A stretch of DNA of 64,000 nucleotides. Source: JBMOMT01 sp049324835 (GTDB lineage Bacteria > Chloroflexota > Anaerolineae > CAYNKW01). The position numbers and the translations under genes are program-made. Position 1 is the first letter of the stretch. Each line of letters opens with the position of its first letter. The stretch is from positions 1 to 64,000 of the forward strand of contig JBMOMT010000034.1 of assembly GCA_049324835.1 (NCBI GenBank), written 5' to 3'. The notes beneath the pieces were generated by a model, which worked only from the letters and a program-made list of their open reading frames with translations, did no database searches and was not told where the DNA came from. Below are positions 34,349 through 42,470 of the stretch, in pieces.

Positions 34349-34396
34349 ATCTATCCCTGTGTTCTAGCCACCGTTTTGGGCAATAGAGTGGCGGCT

Positions 34397-34425
34397 ATTA
34401 TAGCATCAATTGGCCCACAGAGCAA
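34397..34425 (-). promoter_or_regulatory. Promoter for the L,D-transpeptidase/phoU operon
   Basis: On the minus strand TTGCTC (34425-34420), a 17-base spacer and extended -10 TGC-TATAAT (TATAAT at 34402-34397) lie about 50 bases before the start at 34348. Confidence 0.8.
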
Positions 34426-34432
34426 TGAAAAG

Positions 34433-34463
34433 AAAAAGAGCCAGGGCGAACGGCCCTGGCTCT
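34433..34463 (-). terminator. Rho-independent terminator after the acidic membrane-protein gene
   Basis: AGAGCCAGGGC (34437-34447) and GCCCTGGCTCT (34453-34463) make a perfect 11-bp stem with a 5-base loop. On the minus strand it is followed by a T-rich run (34437-34433 region). Confidence 0.85.
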
Positions 34464-34475
34464 GAAATCGTCGGC

Positions 34476-36059
34476 CTATTGGTTGTCCTCGTCTTCCCCA
34501 TCCCCTCCCTGCGGATGGCCGATGAGTTCGATGATACGATCCAGGAGGCCCCAGAAATTGTTCTGGCGGAACCCGAATGCCACCGCGAGAAGCGCGGGGA
34601 ACCACTCGCCGATCTGACTCGCCTGACCCGGAGTGGTCCCTGCCCCGCCAGTCTGGACAGAAAGCGACAGGAAACCGGTCATGGTGAGCACGTGAATGAC
34701 GCCACCCACCACCAACCCACCAATGGGCTGCAGCGTGTACCAGATGGTATATTGTTTGTCAAAGGAAGCGATGTACCGCCACAGGCTATAGATGCCGCCT
34801 ACCACGCCACCGACGCCGCCCCACATCATCGAAAAGAGAAGAGGTTCGATGGTGAGCGGTCTGATTCCTTCAGCCAACGTCAGCGTAGAGGTCATGCCCT
34901 CCAACCAGGAGGTCAACAAGCCGGTGTTGACGATGACAATCCCTGCCATCAGCACAGTGAACCACGTGACGAGGTAAACGATCAGGCGATTGCCGTAATA
35001 ATGCGACCATTTTTCCACGTCTTGGGCGTTGGCGATGATGGCCTCCACCTGGGCCACCTTGTGTTCCGCCTCATCGAACTGGCGTGGCTCTTCGATGACG
35101 ATGTCTCGGGCCTCGCTGAGCAGCAGCAACGCCTCTTCCATCTTGGACTGTTGCCGCGAAGCAGAGAGTTTGGTTGGAACTTGTTGATACAGGCTCGTGA
35201 TGTGCGCGTAAAGTTCCCGCCGATGTTTTTGGGAGACGCGCCCGATGACGATCTCTTCTTCTTCCTCCGAGAGCTCCTGAGCTGGCGGGCGGTCGGACTC
35301 GCGCACCGGCCCATAGTCGATCACCGGTCCTGGCGGAGGAGCAACCTTGCTCAGGTCTGTTCCGGCCAACAGACCACCCAGACGTATCTGGGGCGCAGTG
35401 GTGACCGTGGCGGGCGGTTGCCCGGCAGCCGGGGAAACGGGTGGTCCCGTCGGTTCCACTGCTGGCGTGGACGGCGAGACGGCAGCTTTGGACGGTTCGA
35501 CCGTTTCGAGCTCGGCTTTGGGCAACATCAACTCTTCAGGCGGATAGTAATGCTCGATGGGGGGGGAAATCATGCCTTTGGGTGATTCGGCAGTGGACGC
35601 CTCATCTTCCATCAGGGGCGACCAATCCACCTCTTCGCCCTCAGAGATGGGAGGTGCGGCCGGTTTGGGCATCTCTGGGGTCACCGGCGTTGCAGGGGCC
35701 ACCGGGTTCACCACAGCCGTCGGGACTTCAGAAGCCATGTCTTCATCCATAGGTTGCTCCAATTCTGACGCCGATAGGCCTTCTTGGGGAAAATAATGCT
35801 CTATGGCCGGCAAAGGCGACCCGCTGGTTTCTCCCGTCTCTGCATCGGCAGGGGCAGCAGTGGCGATCTCGTCTTCCTCCATCGCCGACCAATCTACCGC
35901 CTCAGCCTCGTGATGCTCACCCGCCTCGGCGACGCCATCGCCGCCCGGCTCCAGGTCTCCCTCAAGCTCTGAGAGAGGCATGGGAAGCGGTTCGCCCCCC
36001 TCTTCCCCACCGAGCAGGATAGACGCCCCCTTGCCCCTGACACTCGCTTTTTTACTCAT
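34476..36059 (-). CDS. Unknown acidic membrane protein with duplicated N-terminal motif
   Basis: I do not recognise this 527-residue protein. Residues 1-270 are acidic and probably disordered. They contain two copies of one motif: VDWSAMEEDEIATA ... AIEHYFPQEGL and VDWSPLMEDEASTAES ... PIEHYYPPEEL. A helical region (about 275-360, REL..TSLYQQVPTKLSASRQQ onward) precedes four hydrophobic segments (about 370-500). The final hydrophilic tail is short and acidic. ATG at 36059 has AAGGAG 6 bases upstream. It is separated from neighbours by its own promoter and terminator. Confidence 0.8.
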   Translation of the reverse strand: MSKKASVRGKGASILLGGEEGGEPLPMPLSELEGDLEPGGDGVAEAGEHHEAEAVDWSAMEEDEIATAAPADAETGETSGSPLPAIEHYFPQEGLSASELEQPMDEDMASEVPTAVVNPVAPATPVTPEMPKPAAPPISEGEEVDWSPLMEDEASTAESPKGMISPPIEHYYPPEELMLPKAELETVEPSKAAVSPSTPAVEPTGPPVSPAAGQPPATVTTAPQIRLGGLLAGTDLSKVAPPPGPVIDYGPVRESDRPPAQELSEEEEEIVIGRVSQKHRRELYAHITSLYQQVPTKLSASRQQSKMEEALLLLSEARDIVIEEPRQFDEAEHKVAQVEAIIANAQDVEKWSHYYGNRLIVYLVTWFTVLMAGIVIVNTGLLTSWLEGMTSTLTLAEGIRPLTIEPLLFSMMWGGVGGVVGGIYSLWRYIASFDKQYTIWYTLQPIGGLVVGGVIHVLTMTGFLSLSVQTGGAGTTPGQASQIGEWFPALLAVAFGFRQNNFWGLLDRIIELIGHPQGGDGEDEDNQ

Positions 36060-36168
36060 GGTCATCTCCTTCGCCTGTACCCGCCAGCCCGGGCGATCTG
36101 GTGCCAAACGGCTCGCTCCGAAGAGACATCAGCCGGCAGCCGCGGTTGAGCGACCACCCTGTAACGAT

Positions 36169-36197
36169 ATTATATCACGAATTTATCCCGTTGTCAT
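36169..36197 (-). promoter_or_regulatory. Promoter for the acidic membrane-protein gene
   Basis: On the minus strand ATGACA (36197-36192), a 17-base spacer and TATAAT (36174-36169) lie about 110 bases before the start at 36059. Confidence 0.7.
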
Positions 36198-36243
36198 CTC
36201 TATTGGAAGGTGCGCCCACTCGAGGGCTGCGCCTCCTGGCGCC

Positions 36244-36711
36244 CTACACCAACCGGGCATTGGTGACGCGCAACAAGTCTGGCACTGTCAGCCGCAGGTT
36301 GACGCCCCGCTTGCCGGCGCTGACAACCACGTGGCTCAACGCCTGCACTTTGCGCAGGATCAAGATGTCAAAGCCCCTGTTCAGCAGCGCCAGCGCCGAA
36401 ATGCCGCCAACCTGCAAACCGGTGAGCGATTCCGCCTCGCGTTGGGTGGCCATCTTGAGCTTTTTCTCACCCACGGCCCGAGCCAGCCGCTTGAGATCCA
36501 GCTCCTGCGTCGCCGGAACCATCACCAGCAGCGGTTTGCCCAGCGGCCGCACGACCACCAGCGTCTTGTAAACCTCTTCCAATGGCAGGTTCAGCGCCTC
36601 GGCCACCCCCTCGGCGGAGTGAATCTCGGGCGAAAAAGTGAACACCTCGTAGGCTGCCTTTTTGCCCTCCAGGAGACGCATGGCCAGCGTCTTTTCAGGC
36701 CCGGCTGGCAT
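36244..36711 (-). CDS. ybaK: YbaK/EbsC-type Cys-tRNA(Pro) deacylase
   Basis: This 155-residue protein removes misacylated Cys from tRNA(Pro) as a free-standing editing domain. Family signatures include HSAEGVAEALNLPLEEVYKTLVV (start of the domain), LVMVPATQELDLKRLA, and LQVGGISALAL (the glycine loop at the active site). Start at 36711 has GAGG about 8-9 bases upstream and overlaps the preceding gene, so coupling is likely; ATG 36738 would add nine residues. Confidence 0.9.
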   Translation of the reverse strand: MPAGPEKTLAMRLLEGKKAAYEVFTFSPEIHSAEGVAEALNLPLEEVYKTLVVVRPLGKPLLVMVPATQELDLKRLARAVGEKKLKMATQREAESLTGLQVGGISALALLNRGFDILILRKVQALSHVVVSAGKRGVNLRLTVPDLLRVTNARLV

Positions 36712-37441
36712 CGCGGTAGGCCTCGCAGGCGCGCACAAAAGCCTGGAACAGCCGCATCATGCGTGGGTCGTCGTCGATCAGCCATTCCGGGTGCCACTGC
36801 ACGCCGATCACCCAGGCTGCGTCATCTCCCTCTACGGCTTCGATCACCCCATCGGGCGCGCGGGCGGTGACGTGTAACCCACCCCCCACCTCTTTGACCG
36901 CCTGATGATGCAGGCTGTTGACCTGTACCGGCCCATCGCCCAGAATAGCCGCCAACCGGCTGCCCGGTTCGATCTGCAGCGGGTGGGAAAGGCGGTTATA
37001 GGCATAGTCCGGATACCAGGGGTGCCGTAGACTGCCCGGCAGTTGGGCGGCGATATCCTGCCACAGCGAGCCTCCAGCCGCGACGTTGAGTGTCTGAACG
37101 CCACGGCAGATGCCCAGGATCGGCAGGTCATCGGCCAGCGCCCACGGAACAAGAGTCAGTTCGACCCAATCGCGCTGGGCATCGATCTTGCCCAGCTGGG
37201 GATGCTGCGCCTCAGCGAAATGGGCCGGGTCGATGTCCACCCCACCCGCCAGCAGCAAGCCATCGACGCGGGCATAGAGCAGGCGCAGCGCGGTTTCTTG
37301 GCGGGTGATGGGAATGAGCAGCGCTGCCGCGCCAGCCATCTCCAGCGCTCGCAAATAGCTCTGGGGCACGGCCGAAGCGCCCCTGCCCAACTCGTCCTCA
37401 GGAGCCTGAAAAGCACAGGGAATACCGATGATCGCTTTCAT
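36695..37441 (-). CDS. Class I glutamine-amidotransferase-like hydrolase (PuuD/peptidase C26)
   Basis: This 248-residue protein resembles gamma-glutamyl-gamma-aminobutyrate hydrolase. Nucleophile Cys is in GICRGVQTLNV, and the His-Glu pair is in GVQWHPEWLID near the C-terminus; DGLLLAGGVDIDPAHF is the usual upstream signature. The putative substrate is gamma-glutamyl-GABA or another gamma-glutamyl compound; no putrescine genes are nearby. ATG at 37441 has GAGG 5-6 bases upstream; longer in-frame starts would lie within the promoter. Confidence 0.88.
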   Translation of the reverse strand: MKAIIGIPCAFQAPEDELGRGASAVPQSYLRALEMAGAAALLIPITRQETALRLLYARVDGLLLAGGVDIDPAHFAEAQHPQLGKIDAQRDWVELTLVPWALADDLPILGICRGVQTLNVAAGGSLWQDIAAQLPGSLRHPWYPDYAYNRLSHPLQIEPGSRLAAILGDGPVQVNSLHHQAVKEVGGGLHVTARAPDGVIEAVEGDDAAWVIGVQWHPEWLIDDDPRMMRLFQAFVRACEAYRDASRA

Positions 37442-37532
37442 GTTATCCTCTCTGATTTTTATGCCAGGCGCAACTTGCCTCTCCATCGAGTCTCCTCTCT
37501 TTGGCACGTTTCGTTTGCTGCGCCTGGGCCAA

Positions 37533-37541
37533 AGTATAGCA
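37533..37541 (-). promoter_or_regulatory. Extended -10 promoter for the PuuD-like/ybaK operon
   Basis: On the minus strand TGC-TATACT (TATACT at 37538-37533) is an extended -10 about 92 bases before the start. No good -35 is visible. The stretch from 37542 to 37746 holds no gene that I can support. Confidence 0.5.
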
Positions 37542-37746
37542 AAAGAGCGGCCCGGCGTCAACAGGACGAGTCTCCACAACTTTTATCGCAGGCCGAATAC
37601 CATCTCTGTCGACAGGCTGGCTCTGAGAGTGATCCTTTTTCCGTATGACAAATCGGCTTCTATGCGATGACAGTCTCAACAGCATCTGTTATACTGGGCT
37701 GGAGGGAATGGAAACAAAGCCTGTCCAGCGGCAGCAGTTATAGTTT

Positions 37747-37775
37747 TTGACAGCGTCAGGGTAATGTGATATAAT
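37747..37775 (+). promoter_or_regulatory. Perfect consensus promoter for the peptide ABC operon
   Basis: TTGACA (37747-37752), exactly 17 bases, then TATAAT (37770-37775). This is the strongest promoter in the window; transcription should start near 37782, leaving a leader of about 355 nt before the binding-protein ATG. Confidence 0.9.
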
Positions 37776-37783
37776 GGCTTCCC

Positions 37784-37886
37784 AATAGGGTTTCGCCACA
37801 ATAAGACCTAACACAAAATGCAGCGGGGCACAGGCGCCTCCTTTTTTGCACGATTTGTGTCGATCTTGTTATGACGAAACCCTGTT
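37784..37886 (+). promoter_or_regulatory. Long hairpin at the start of the ABC-operon leader
   Basis: AATAGGGTTTCGCCACAATAAG (37784-37805; given in two parts: AGGGTTTCG at 37787-37795) is nearly the reverse complement of 37865-37886 (CGAAACCCT at 37875-37883). Inside it, ACACAAA and TTTGTGT extend the pairing. The loop holds CCTCCTTT (37837-37844), complementary to AAAGGAGG at 38015-38022. It could be a structured regulatory leader or a small repeat element. I recognise no known riboswitch class. Confidence 0.55.
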
Positions 37887-38014
37887 GTTTTGAAATGACT
37901 GCCCAACGAACCGGCGCCGTCTGGCACAGACTCATTTCATCGGCCCCAACCAGTTTTTCCCTCTCAGAACTGCCCAGATGCTGGCCAATAGCAACTGCCC
38001 GATAAAACAACCGC

Positions 38015-38034
38015 AAAGGAGGTGATGGCCTATG
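38015..38034 (+). promoter_or_regulatory. Strong Shine-Dalgarno followed by a start-stop (ATG-TAA)
   Basis: AAAGGAGGTGAT at 38015-38026 is a full anti-16S match; 9 bases after GGAGG comes ATG immediately followed by TAA (38032-38037). A ribosome would initiate and terminate at once here. The same signal also precedes a short frame at 38025. Confidence 0.5.
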
Positions 38035-38141
38035 TAATTGGTTCGCCAGATGCGGGATCGTTTCGTTTTTGCCACCCAACCTGCATCACTATTCTTAACC
38101 AGTTCTGTAAAGCCAACATTCGTTCAGGAGGAGAAAAATGA
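38025..38141 (+). CDS. Possible 38-codon leader peptide overlapping the binding-protein start
   Basis: From ATG 38025 a frame reads MAYVIGSPDAGSFRF...CHPTC... and ends at TGA 38139-38141, overlapping the binding-protein ATG in an ATGA quartet. The Shine-Dalgarno is only 2 bases from this ATG, which is too close, so translation is doubtful; no family is recognised. I record it because the exact ATGA overlap would allow coupling. Confidence 0.25.
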   Translation: MAYVIGSPDAGSFRFCHPTCITILNQFCKANIRSGGEK

Positions 38142-39970
38142 AACGCACAAGCTTGCTGATCGGTCTGTTGATCCTGGCGCTATTGCTGGCGTCCTGCGCC
38201 ACGCCAACCCCAGAGGTCGTCGAAAAGGTCGTCACCCAACTCGTCAAAGAGACAGTCATCGTCGAGGGCACCCCTCAGGTGATCGAAAAAGAGGTCACCA
38301 AAGAAGTTGAGGTGGTCCAGACCTCCCGCGGTACCTGCGGTACGTTGAACATCCTGTACTGGCAGGCGGTCTCCATGATGAACCCCTATCTCTCCGGCGG
38401 CACCAAGGACATTGAGGCAGGTTCTCTGGTCGTGGAGCCCCTGGCGCACTTTGATGAAGCTGGCACACTGGTGCCGTATTTGGTTGAAGAGATCCCCACC
38501 GTGGAAAACGGCGGCGTCTCCGCAGACCTGTTGAGCATCACCTGGAAGCTCAAGGAAGGTCTCCTCTGGTCGGACGGTACACCCGTAACGTCGGAAGATA
38601 TCAAGTTCACCGCAGAGTACTGCCTGCACCCGGAAATGGGCTGCAACGCCTTGTCCGACTATGTCGACATCGCGAGTGTCGAGGTGCTGGATACCTTGAC
38701 CGCCAAGGTCATTTTCAAGACACCCAAGCCCTATCCCTACGGCGCGTTTGTAGGCTCTGAATCGCCCCTCATCCAGAAGGCGCAGTTCCAGGATTGTATG
38801 GGCGCCAAAGCCCAAGAGTGCACCGAGCAGAACTTTGGCCCCGTCGGCACCGGCCCCTTCAAGGTCAAAGAGTTCAGGGCCAACGACGTGGTTATTTTCG
38901 AGGTGAACGAGTACTATCGCGATCCCAACAAGCCCTGCTTCTCAGAAGTGGTCTTTAAAGGCGGTGGCGATGCCGCTTCGGCCGCCCGCGCCGTGCTGGA
39001 GACCGGCGAAGTCGACTGGGCCTGGAACTTGCAGGTCGAGCCGCAGATCCTGAACCAGATGGCGTTGGCGGGCAAGGGCAAAGTCGTGACATCCTTCGGT
39101 CCGGCGGTCGAGCGCCTGCAAGTCAACTTTTCCAACCCTGACCCGGCCCTGGGCGAAAAACGTTCGGTGTGGACGCCAGAAGACCCCAACCCGCATCCGT
39201 TTCTGAGCGACCCTGCCGTGCGCCGCGCGCTCTCGCTGGCCATCGACCGCAGCACCATCGCCACGCAGTTGTATGGCGCGGCGGGCAAGGCCACCTGCAA
39301 CGTGCTGCCGGCGCCGACCATCTATGTTTCCACGGCCAACGACGAGTGCCTGACCCAAAACATCGAACTGGCCAACCAGATCCTCGATGAAGCCGGCTGG
39401 CTGCCCGGCTCGGACGGCATCCGCGAAAAAGATGGCGTGCGGCTGAGCATCCTCTACCAGACCTCCACCAACTCGGTGCGCCAGAGCACCCAGGCGCTGA
39501 TCAAGCAGTGGTGGAGCCAGATCGGCGTCGAGACCGAGCTGCGTAACATCGACGCGGCCGTGTTCTTTGGCGGCGACCCGGCCAGCCCGGATACCTATGG
39601 CAAGTTCTACGCCGACATCGAGATGTACACCAACACCTTTGACGGCACCGACCCTGAGACCTACATGGGCAACTGGGTGTGCGACGAGATCGCTGGCCCA
39701 GACAACCAATGGTTGGGCAATAACGACAATCGCTGGTGCAACCCCGAGTACGACGAGCTGGTGTTGCAAATGGCCCAGACCGCCGTGTTGGAGGAGCGGG
39801 CTGAATTGGCCAAGGCGATGAACGACATGCTCATGCAGAACTATGTGATGATCCCGCTGGTGCACCGCGGTGACGTCTCGGCCCACGCCAACAGCCTGCT
39901 GGGCGTACGCATGAACTCGTGGGACTCGGAGTTGTGGAACATCGCTGACTGGACACGCGCCGGTCAATAA
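38138..39970 (+). CDS. Peptide/solute-binding lipoprotein of an ABC transporter (SBP_bac_5)
   Basis: This 610-residue extracytoplasmic binding protein (DppA/OppA fold) has a signal peptide with lipobox LASC, then a Val/Glu-rich stretch, and the SBP_bac_5 core. Signatures include LVVEPLAHFDEAGTLVPYLVEE, TWKLKEGLLWSDGTPVTSEDIKFTAEY and GTGPFKVKEF. It likely binds oligopeptides or related solutes. GGAGGAG lies 5-6 bases before the ATG. Two permeases follow after a hairpin; no ATPase gene is in this cluster. Confidence 0.93.
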   Translation: MKRTSLLIGLLILALLLASCATPTPEVVEKVVTQLVKETVIVEGTPQVIEKEVTKEVEVVQTSRGTCGTLNILYWQAVSMMNPYLSGGTKDIEAGSLVVEPLAHFDEAGTLVPYLVEEIPTVENGGVSADLLSITWKLKEGLLWSDGTPVTSEDIKFTAEYCLHPEMGCNALSDYVDIASVEVLDTLTAKVIFKTPKPYPYGAFVGSESPLIQKAQFQDCMGAKAQECTEQNFGPVGTGPFKVKEFRANDVVIFEVNEYYRDPNKPCFSEVVFKGGGDAASAARAVLETGEVDWAWNLQVEPQILNQMALAGKGKVVTSFGPAVERLQVNFSNPDPALGEKRSVWTPEDPNPHPFLSDPAVRRALSLAIDRSTIATQLYGAAGKATCNVLPAPTIYVSTANDECLTQNIELANQILDEAGWLPGSDGIREKDGVRLSILYQTSTNSVRQSTQALIKQWWSQIGVETELRNIDAAVFFGGDPASPDTYGKFYADIEMYTNTFDGTDPETYMGNWVCDEIAGPDNQWLGNNDNRWCNPEYDELVLQMAQTAVLEERAELAKAMNDMLMQNYVMIPLVHRGDVSAHANSLLGVRMNSWDSELWNIADWTRAGQ

Positions 39971-40000
39971 ACCGGGCTCGAATCTGACCCAGAAGCATCA

Positions 40001-40034
40001 AGTGGTCTACGGCTGTCAAAAGCCGTAGACCACT
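40001..40034 (+). terminator. Intercistronic hairpin between binding-protein and permease genes
   Basis: AGTGGTCTACGGCT (40001-40014) and AGCCGTAGACCACT (40021-40034) form a perfect 14-bp stem with loop GTCAAA. There is only TT after it. Such hairpins after binding-protein genes usually protect the upstream mRNA and partly terminate, giving more binding protein than permease. Confidence 0.7.
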
Positions 40035-40055
40035 TTGCAGACAGGACTACAGAAA

Positions 40056-41069
40056 ATGGGAAGATTCATCATCCGTCGCCTGCTGACGGCCATCCCCACT
40101 CTGCTGGTCATCAGCTTTGTCGTCTTTGCCATCCTGGATCTGGCGCCCAATGACCCCACCGGCAATCTGCCGCTGACCATCCCACCCGAAGTTCGAGAAC
40201 AGATTCGACAGTCTTTGGGCTTTGATCAGCCCTTTCACGTGCGTTACTTGAGGTGGATGCGCCAGTTCTTCATCAACGAGCCGCTAAACATCGCCGAAAA
40301 CGTGCTCCACGTCGAGATAGGCGATTCGGCCAGCCGGCTGCGCGTGCGTTCCTGGGCCACCCGCAGCCCGGTGATCGATCTGATCGTCGAGCGCACACCG
40401 CAGACCTTGTGGGTAGTGGGTTTGGCTTACCTGTTTTCCATCGCCATTGCCATACCTATCGGCGTCCTATCGGCCTACAAGCAGTATTCGATGTTCGATC
40501 AGGTGGGCACGTTTATCGCCATGATCGGCTTCTCGGTGCCCACCTTTTTCACCGGCCTGATGGCTATCATCATTTTCAGCGTCTATTTAAAGTGGTTTCC
40601 CTCTATCTACAACACCACCCACAAAGTGACCGATTTTGCCAGCTTTGTGGTTCAGATGAAACAAAGCATCATGCCGGTGACGGTGCTGGCCTTTTACCAG
40701 GCTGCCCAATTGAGCCGGTACACCCGCTCGTCGATGCTGGACAATTTGACGCAAGACTATGTGCGCACGGCGCGCTCCAAAGGCCTGCGAGAACGAGCGG
40801 TGCTTCTGGTGCACGTGCTGCGCAACAGCCTGATCCCGGTGGTGACGCTCATTGCCCTGGGTATCCCTGGTATTTTCGGTGGGGCCATCATCACCGAACA
40901 GATCTTTCGCGTCAACGGGCTGGGTCAATTGCTCATCATCGCCATCCAGGGGGCCGACATCCCCCTGGTGCAGACCCTGACCTTTATTTTTGCCGTGCTC
41001 ATTGTGTTGTTCAATATCCTGGCCGACGTCACCTACGCCATCCTGGATCCCCGCATTCGATACGACTGA
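40056..41069 (+). CDS. ABC peptide transporter permease (DppB type)
   Basis: This 337-residue inner-membrane permease starts MGRFIIRRLLTAIPTLLVISF, typical for DppB/OppB. About six membrane helices are present. The cytoplasmic EAA loop reads DYVRTARSKGLRERAVLLVHVLRNSLIPVV. The ATG at 40056 (AGGA about 10 bases upstream) is preferred over a TTG at 40035 that lies at the end of the hairpin. It belongs with the binding protein upstream and the DppC-type permease downstream. Confidence 0.93.
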   Translation: MGRFIIRRLLTAIPTLLVISFVVFAILDLAPNDPTGNLPLTIPPEVREQIRQSLGFDQPFHVRYLRWMRQFFINEPLNIAENVLHVEIGDSASRLRVRSWATRSPVIDLIVERTPQTLWVVGLAYLFSIAIAIPIGVLSAYKQYSMFDQVGTFIAMIGFSVPTFFTGLMAIIIFSVYLKWFPSIYNTTHKVTDFASFVVQMKQSIMPVTVLAFYQAAQLSRYTRSSMLDNLTQDYVRTARSKGLRERAVLLVHVLRNSLIPVVTLIALGIPGIFGGAIITEQIFRVNGLGQLLIIAIQGADIPLVQTLTFIFAVLIVLFNILADVTYAILDPRIRYD

Positions 41070-41089
41070 TTTTGAGAGAGGTGTAAACT

Positions 41090-42016
41090 GTGAGCGCAAC
41101 GTCTACAGCATCACTGGCAGCCACACAGGTCTTTGAACGCAAACACCGCTCGCTGTGGCAGGATGTGTGGGTCCAGTTTCGTAAACACCGGCTGGCCATG
41201 TTTGGCGTGGCCACGTTGATCTTTTTGATCCTTCTGGCCTTTGCCGGCCCGCTGGTCTACACCCGAGAGGCCGAGTACATCGACATCACCGTGGCCAACC
41301 TGCAACCCACCGCCGGTTTCCCCTTTGGCACCGACATGCTGGGCCGCGATACGCTGGCCCGGGTGATGGCCGGCGGCCGCATCTCTATGGCTGTGGGTCT
41401 CACCGCCATGCTGATCGCCATTTTGGTGGGCACGGTCATCGGCGGGCTGGCGGGTTATTACGCCAAACTGGATGGCCCGCTGATGCGCCTCACCGATATG
41501 TTCCTGGCGTTGCCGTTGCTGCCCCTGCTGCTGGTGATCATTTTACTCTTCCGCGACACCCTGCGAGTGGCCTTTGGACCCGAGATGGGCATCTTTTTCC
41601 TGATCGTGTTCGTCATCGGCATTCTCAACTGGATGCCCACGGCGCGGGTGGTGCGGGCGCAGGTGCTTTCGGTCAAGGAGCAAGAGTTCGTTCAGGCGGC
41701 AGTCGCCGTCGGCACACGCGAGTTTCAGATCCTGATGCGCCACGTGCTGCCCAACGTCCTCAGCCCCATCATGGTGGCCGCTACCCTGGGCGTGGCCAAC
41801 GCCATTCTCACCGAATCGGCCCTGTCGTTCCTCGGCCTGGGCTTCCCCTCCGATTTTCCCACCTGGGGACGCCTGCTGTACGATGGCAAAGACTTTTTGC
41901 AGTTCCTGCCATTCCTGGTTTTTTGGCCTGGCCTGTTCATCTCGTTGACGGTTCTGAGTGTGAACTTTGTGGGCGATGGGTTACGCGACGCTCTGGACCC
42001 CAGACTGCGCGTCTGA
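41090..42016 (+). CDS. ABC peptide transporter permease (DppC type)
   Basis: This 308-residue permease has an N-terminal cytoplasmic tail, the OppC-like first helix, the FPFGTDMLGRDTLARVMAGGR signature and the EAA loop QEFVQAAVAVGTREFQILMRHVLPN. It starts at a GTG after GAGAGG. It completes the permease pair; a terminator follows, so ATP-hydrolysing subunits must come from elsewhere. Confidence 0.93.
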   Translation: MSATSTASLAATQVFERKHRSLWQDVWVQFRKHRLAMFGVATLIFLILLAFAGPLVYTREAEYIDITVANLQPTAGFPFGTDMLGRDTLARVMAGGRISMAVGLTAMLIAILVGTVIGGLAGYYAKLDGPLMRLTDMFLALPLLPLLLVIILLFRDTLRVAFGPEMGIFFLIVFVIGILNWMPTARVVRAQVLSVKEQEFVQAAVAVGTREFQILMRHVLPNVLSPIMVAATLGVANAILTESALSFLGLGFPSDFPTWGRLLYDGKDFLQFLPFLVFWPGLFISLTVLSVNFVGDGLRDALDPRLRV

Positions 42017-42046
42017 TCCTCCGGGGTGGGCAAATCGTGGCCAACG

Positions 42047-42080
42047 AAATATCGACATGACACCCGTGTCGATATTTTTT
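42047..42080 (+). terminator. Rho-independent terminator after the ABC permease pair
   Basis: AAATATCGACA (42047-42057) pairs with TGTCGATATTT (42067-42077) across a 9-base loop, followed by T residues to 42080. Confidence 0.9.
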
Positions 42081-42104
42081 CATCCTGCAAGGGGCAGAAA
42101 ACAG

Positions 42105-42470
42105 ATGCGTGAGCACCTGCGGTCGATGCTGGCAAGCCTCGGATTCTATGGCCTGTGGGCCGCTGTGGCTTTGCTGGCCGCGCTGGCCGCCCATCAACTT
42201 TACGCCACGCTGCTCTTTATCGGGCTGCTGATCGTCCAAAACCCACGCACACGGCCATCCGGCTGGAACACAATGACCCTCTATGGCTTGAGCCGGTTTC
42301 TCGTCCTGGTGCTGGGCATCTGCTGGCTGCTGGCCGTGTACCTGGCCGAGGGTTACCTGCGCGAGGGGTTACACCAACACCGCCTCAAGAGCCGCCTGCT
42401 GCGCCTGGGGTTGGGTATTGGCATGTTCTACGGCGCGAGTTATGGCCTGCTCACTTTACTTTCGAGGTGA
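42105..42470 (+). CDS. Small membrane protein, function unknown
   Basis: This 121-residue protein has three or four hydrophobic segments (about 10-28, 28-46, 60-82 and 95-118), split by a basic KSRLLR stretch. I recognise no family. The ATG at 42105 follows AAGGGG; a longer reading would run through the terminator. Its end overlaps the convergent HAD gene by 20 bases. Confidence 0.7.
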   Translation: MREHLRSMLASLGFYGLWAAVALLAALAAHQLYATLLFIGLLIVQNPRTRPSGWNTMTLYGLSRFLVLVLGICWLLAVYLAEGYLREGLHQHRLKSRLLRLGLGIGMFYGASYGLLTLLSR

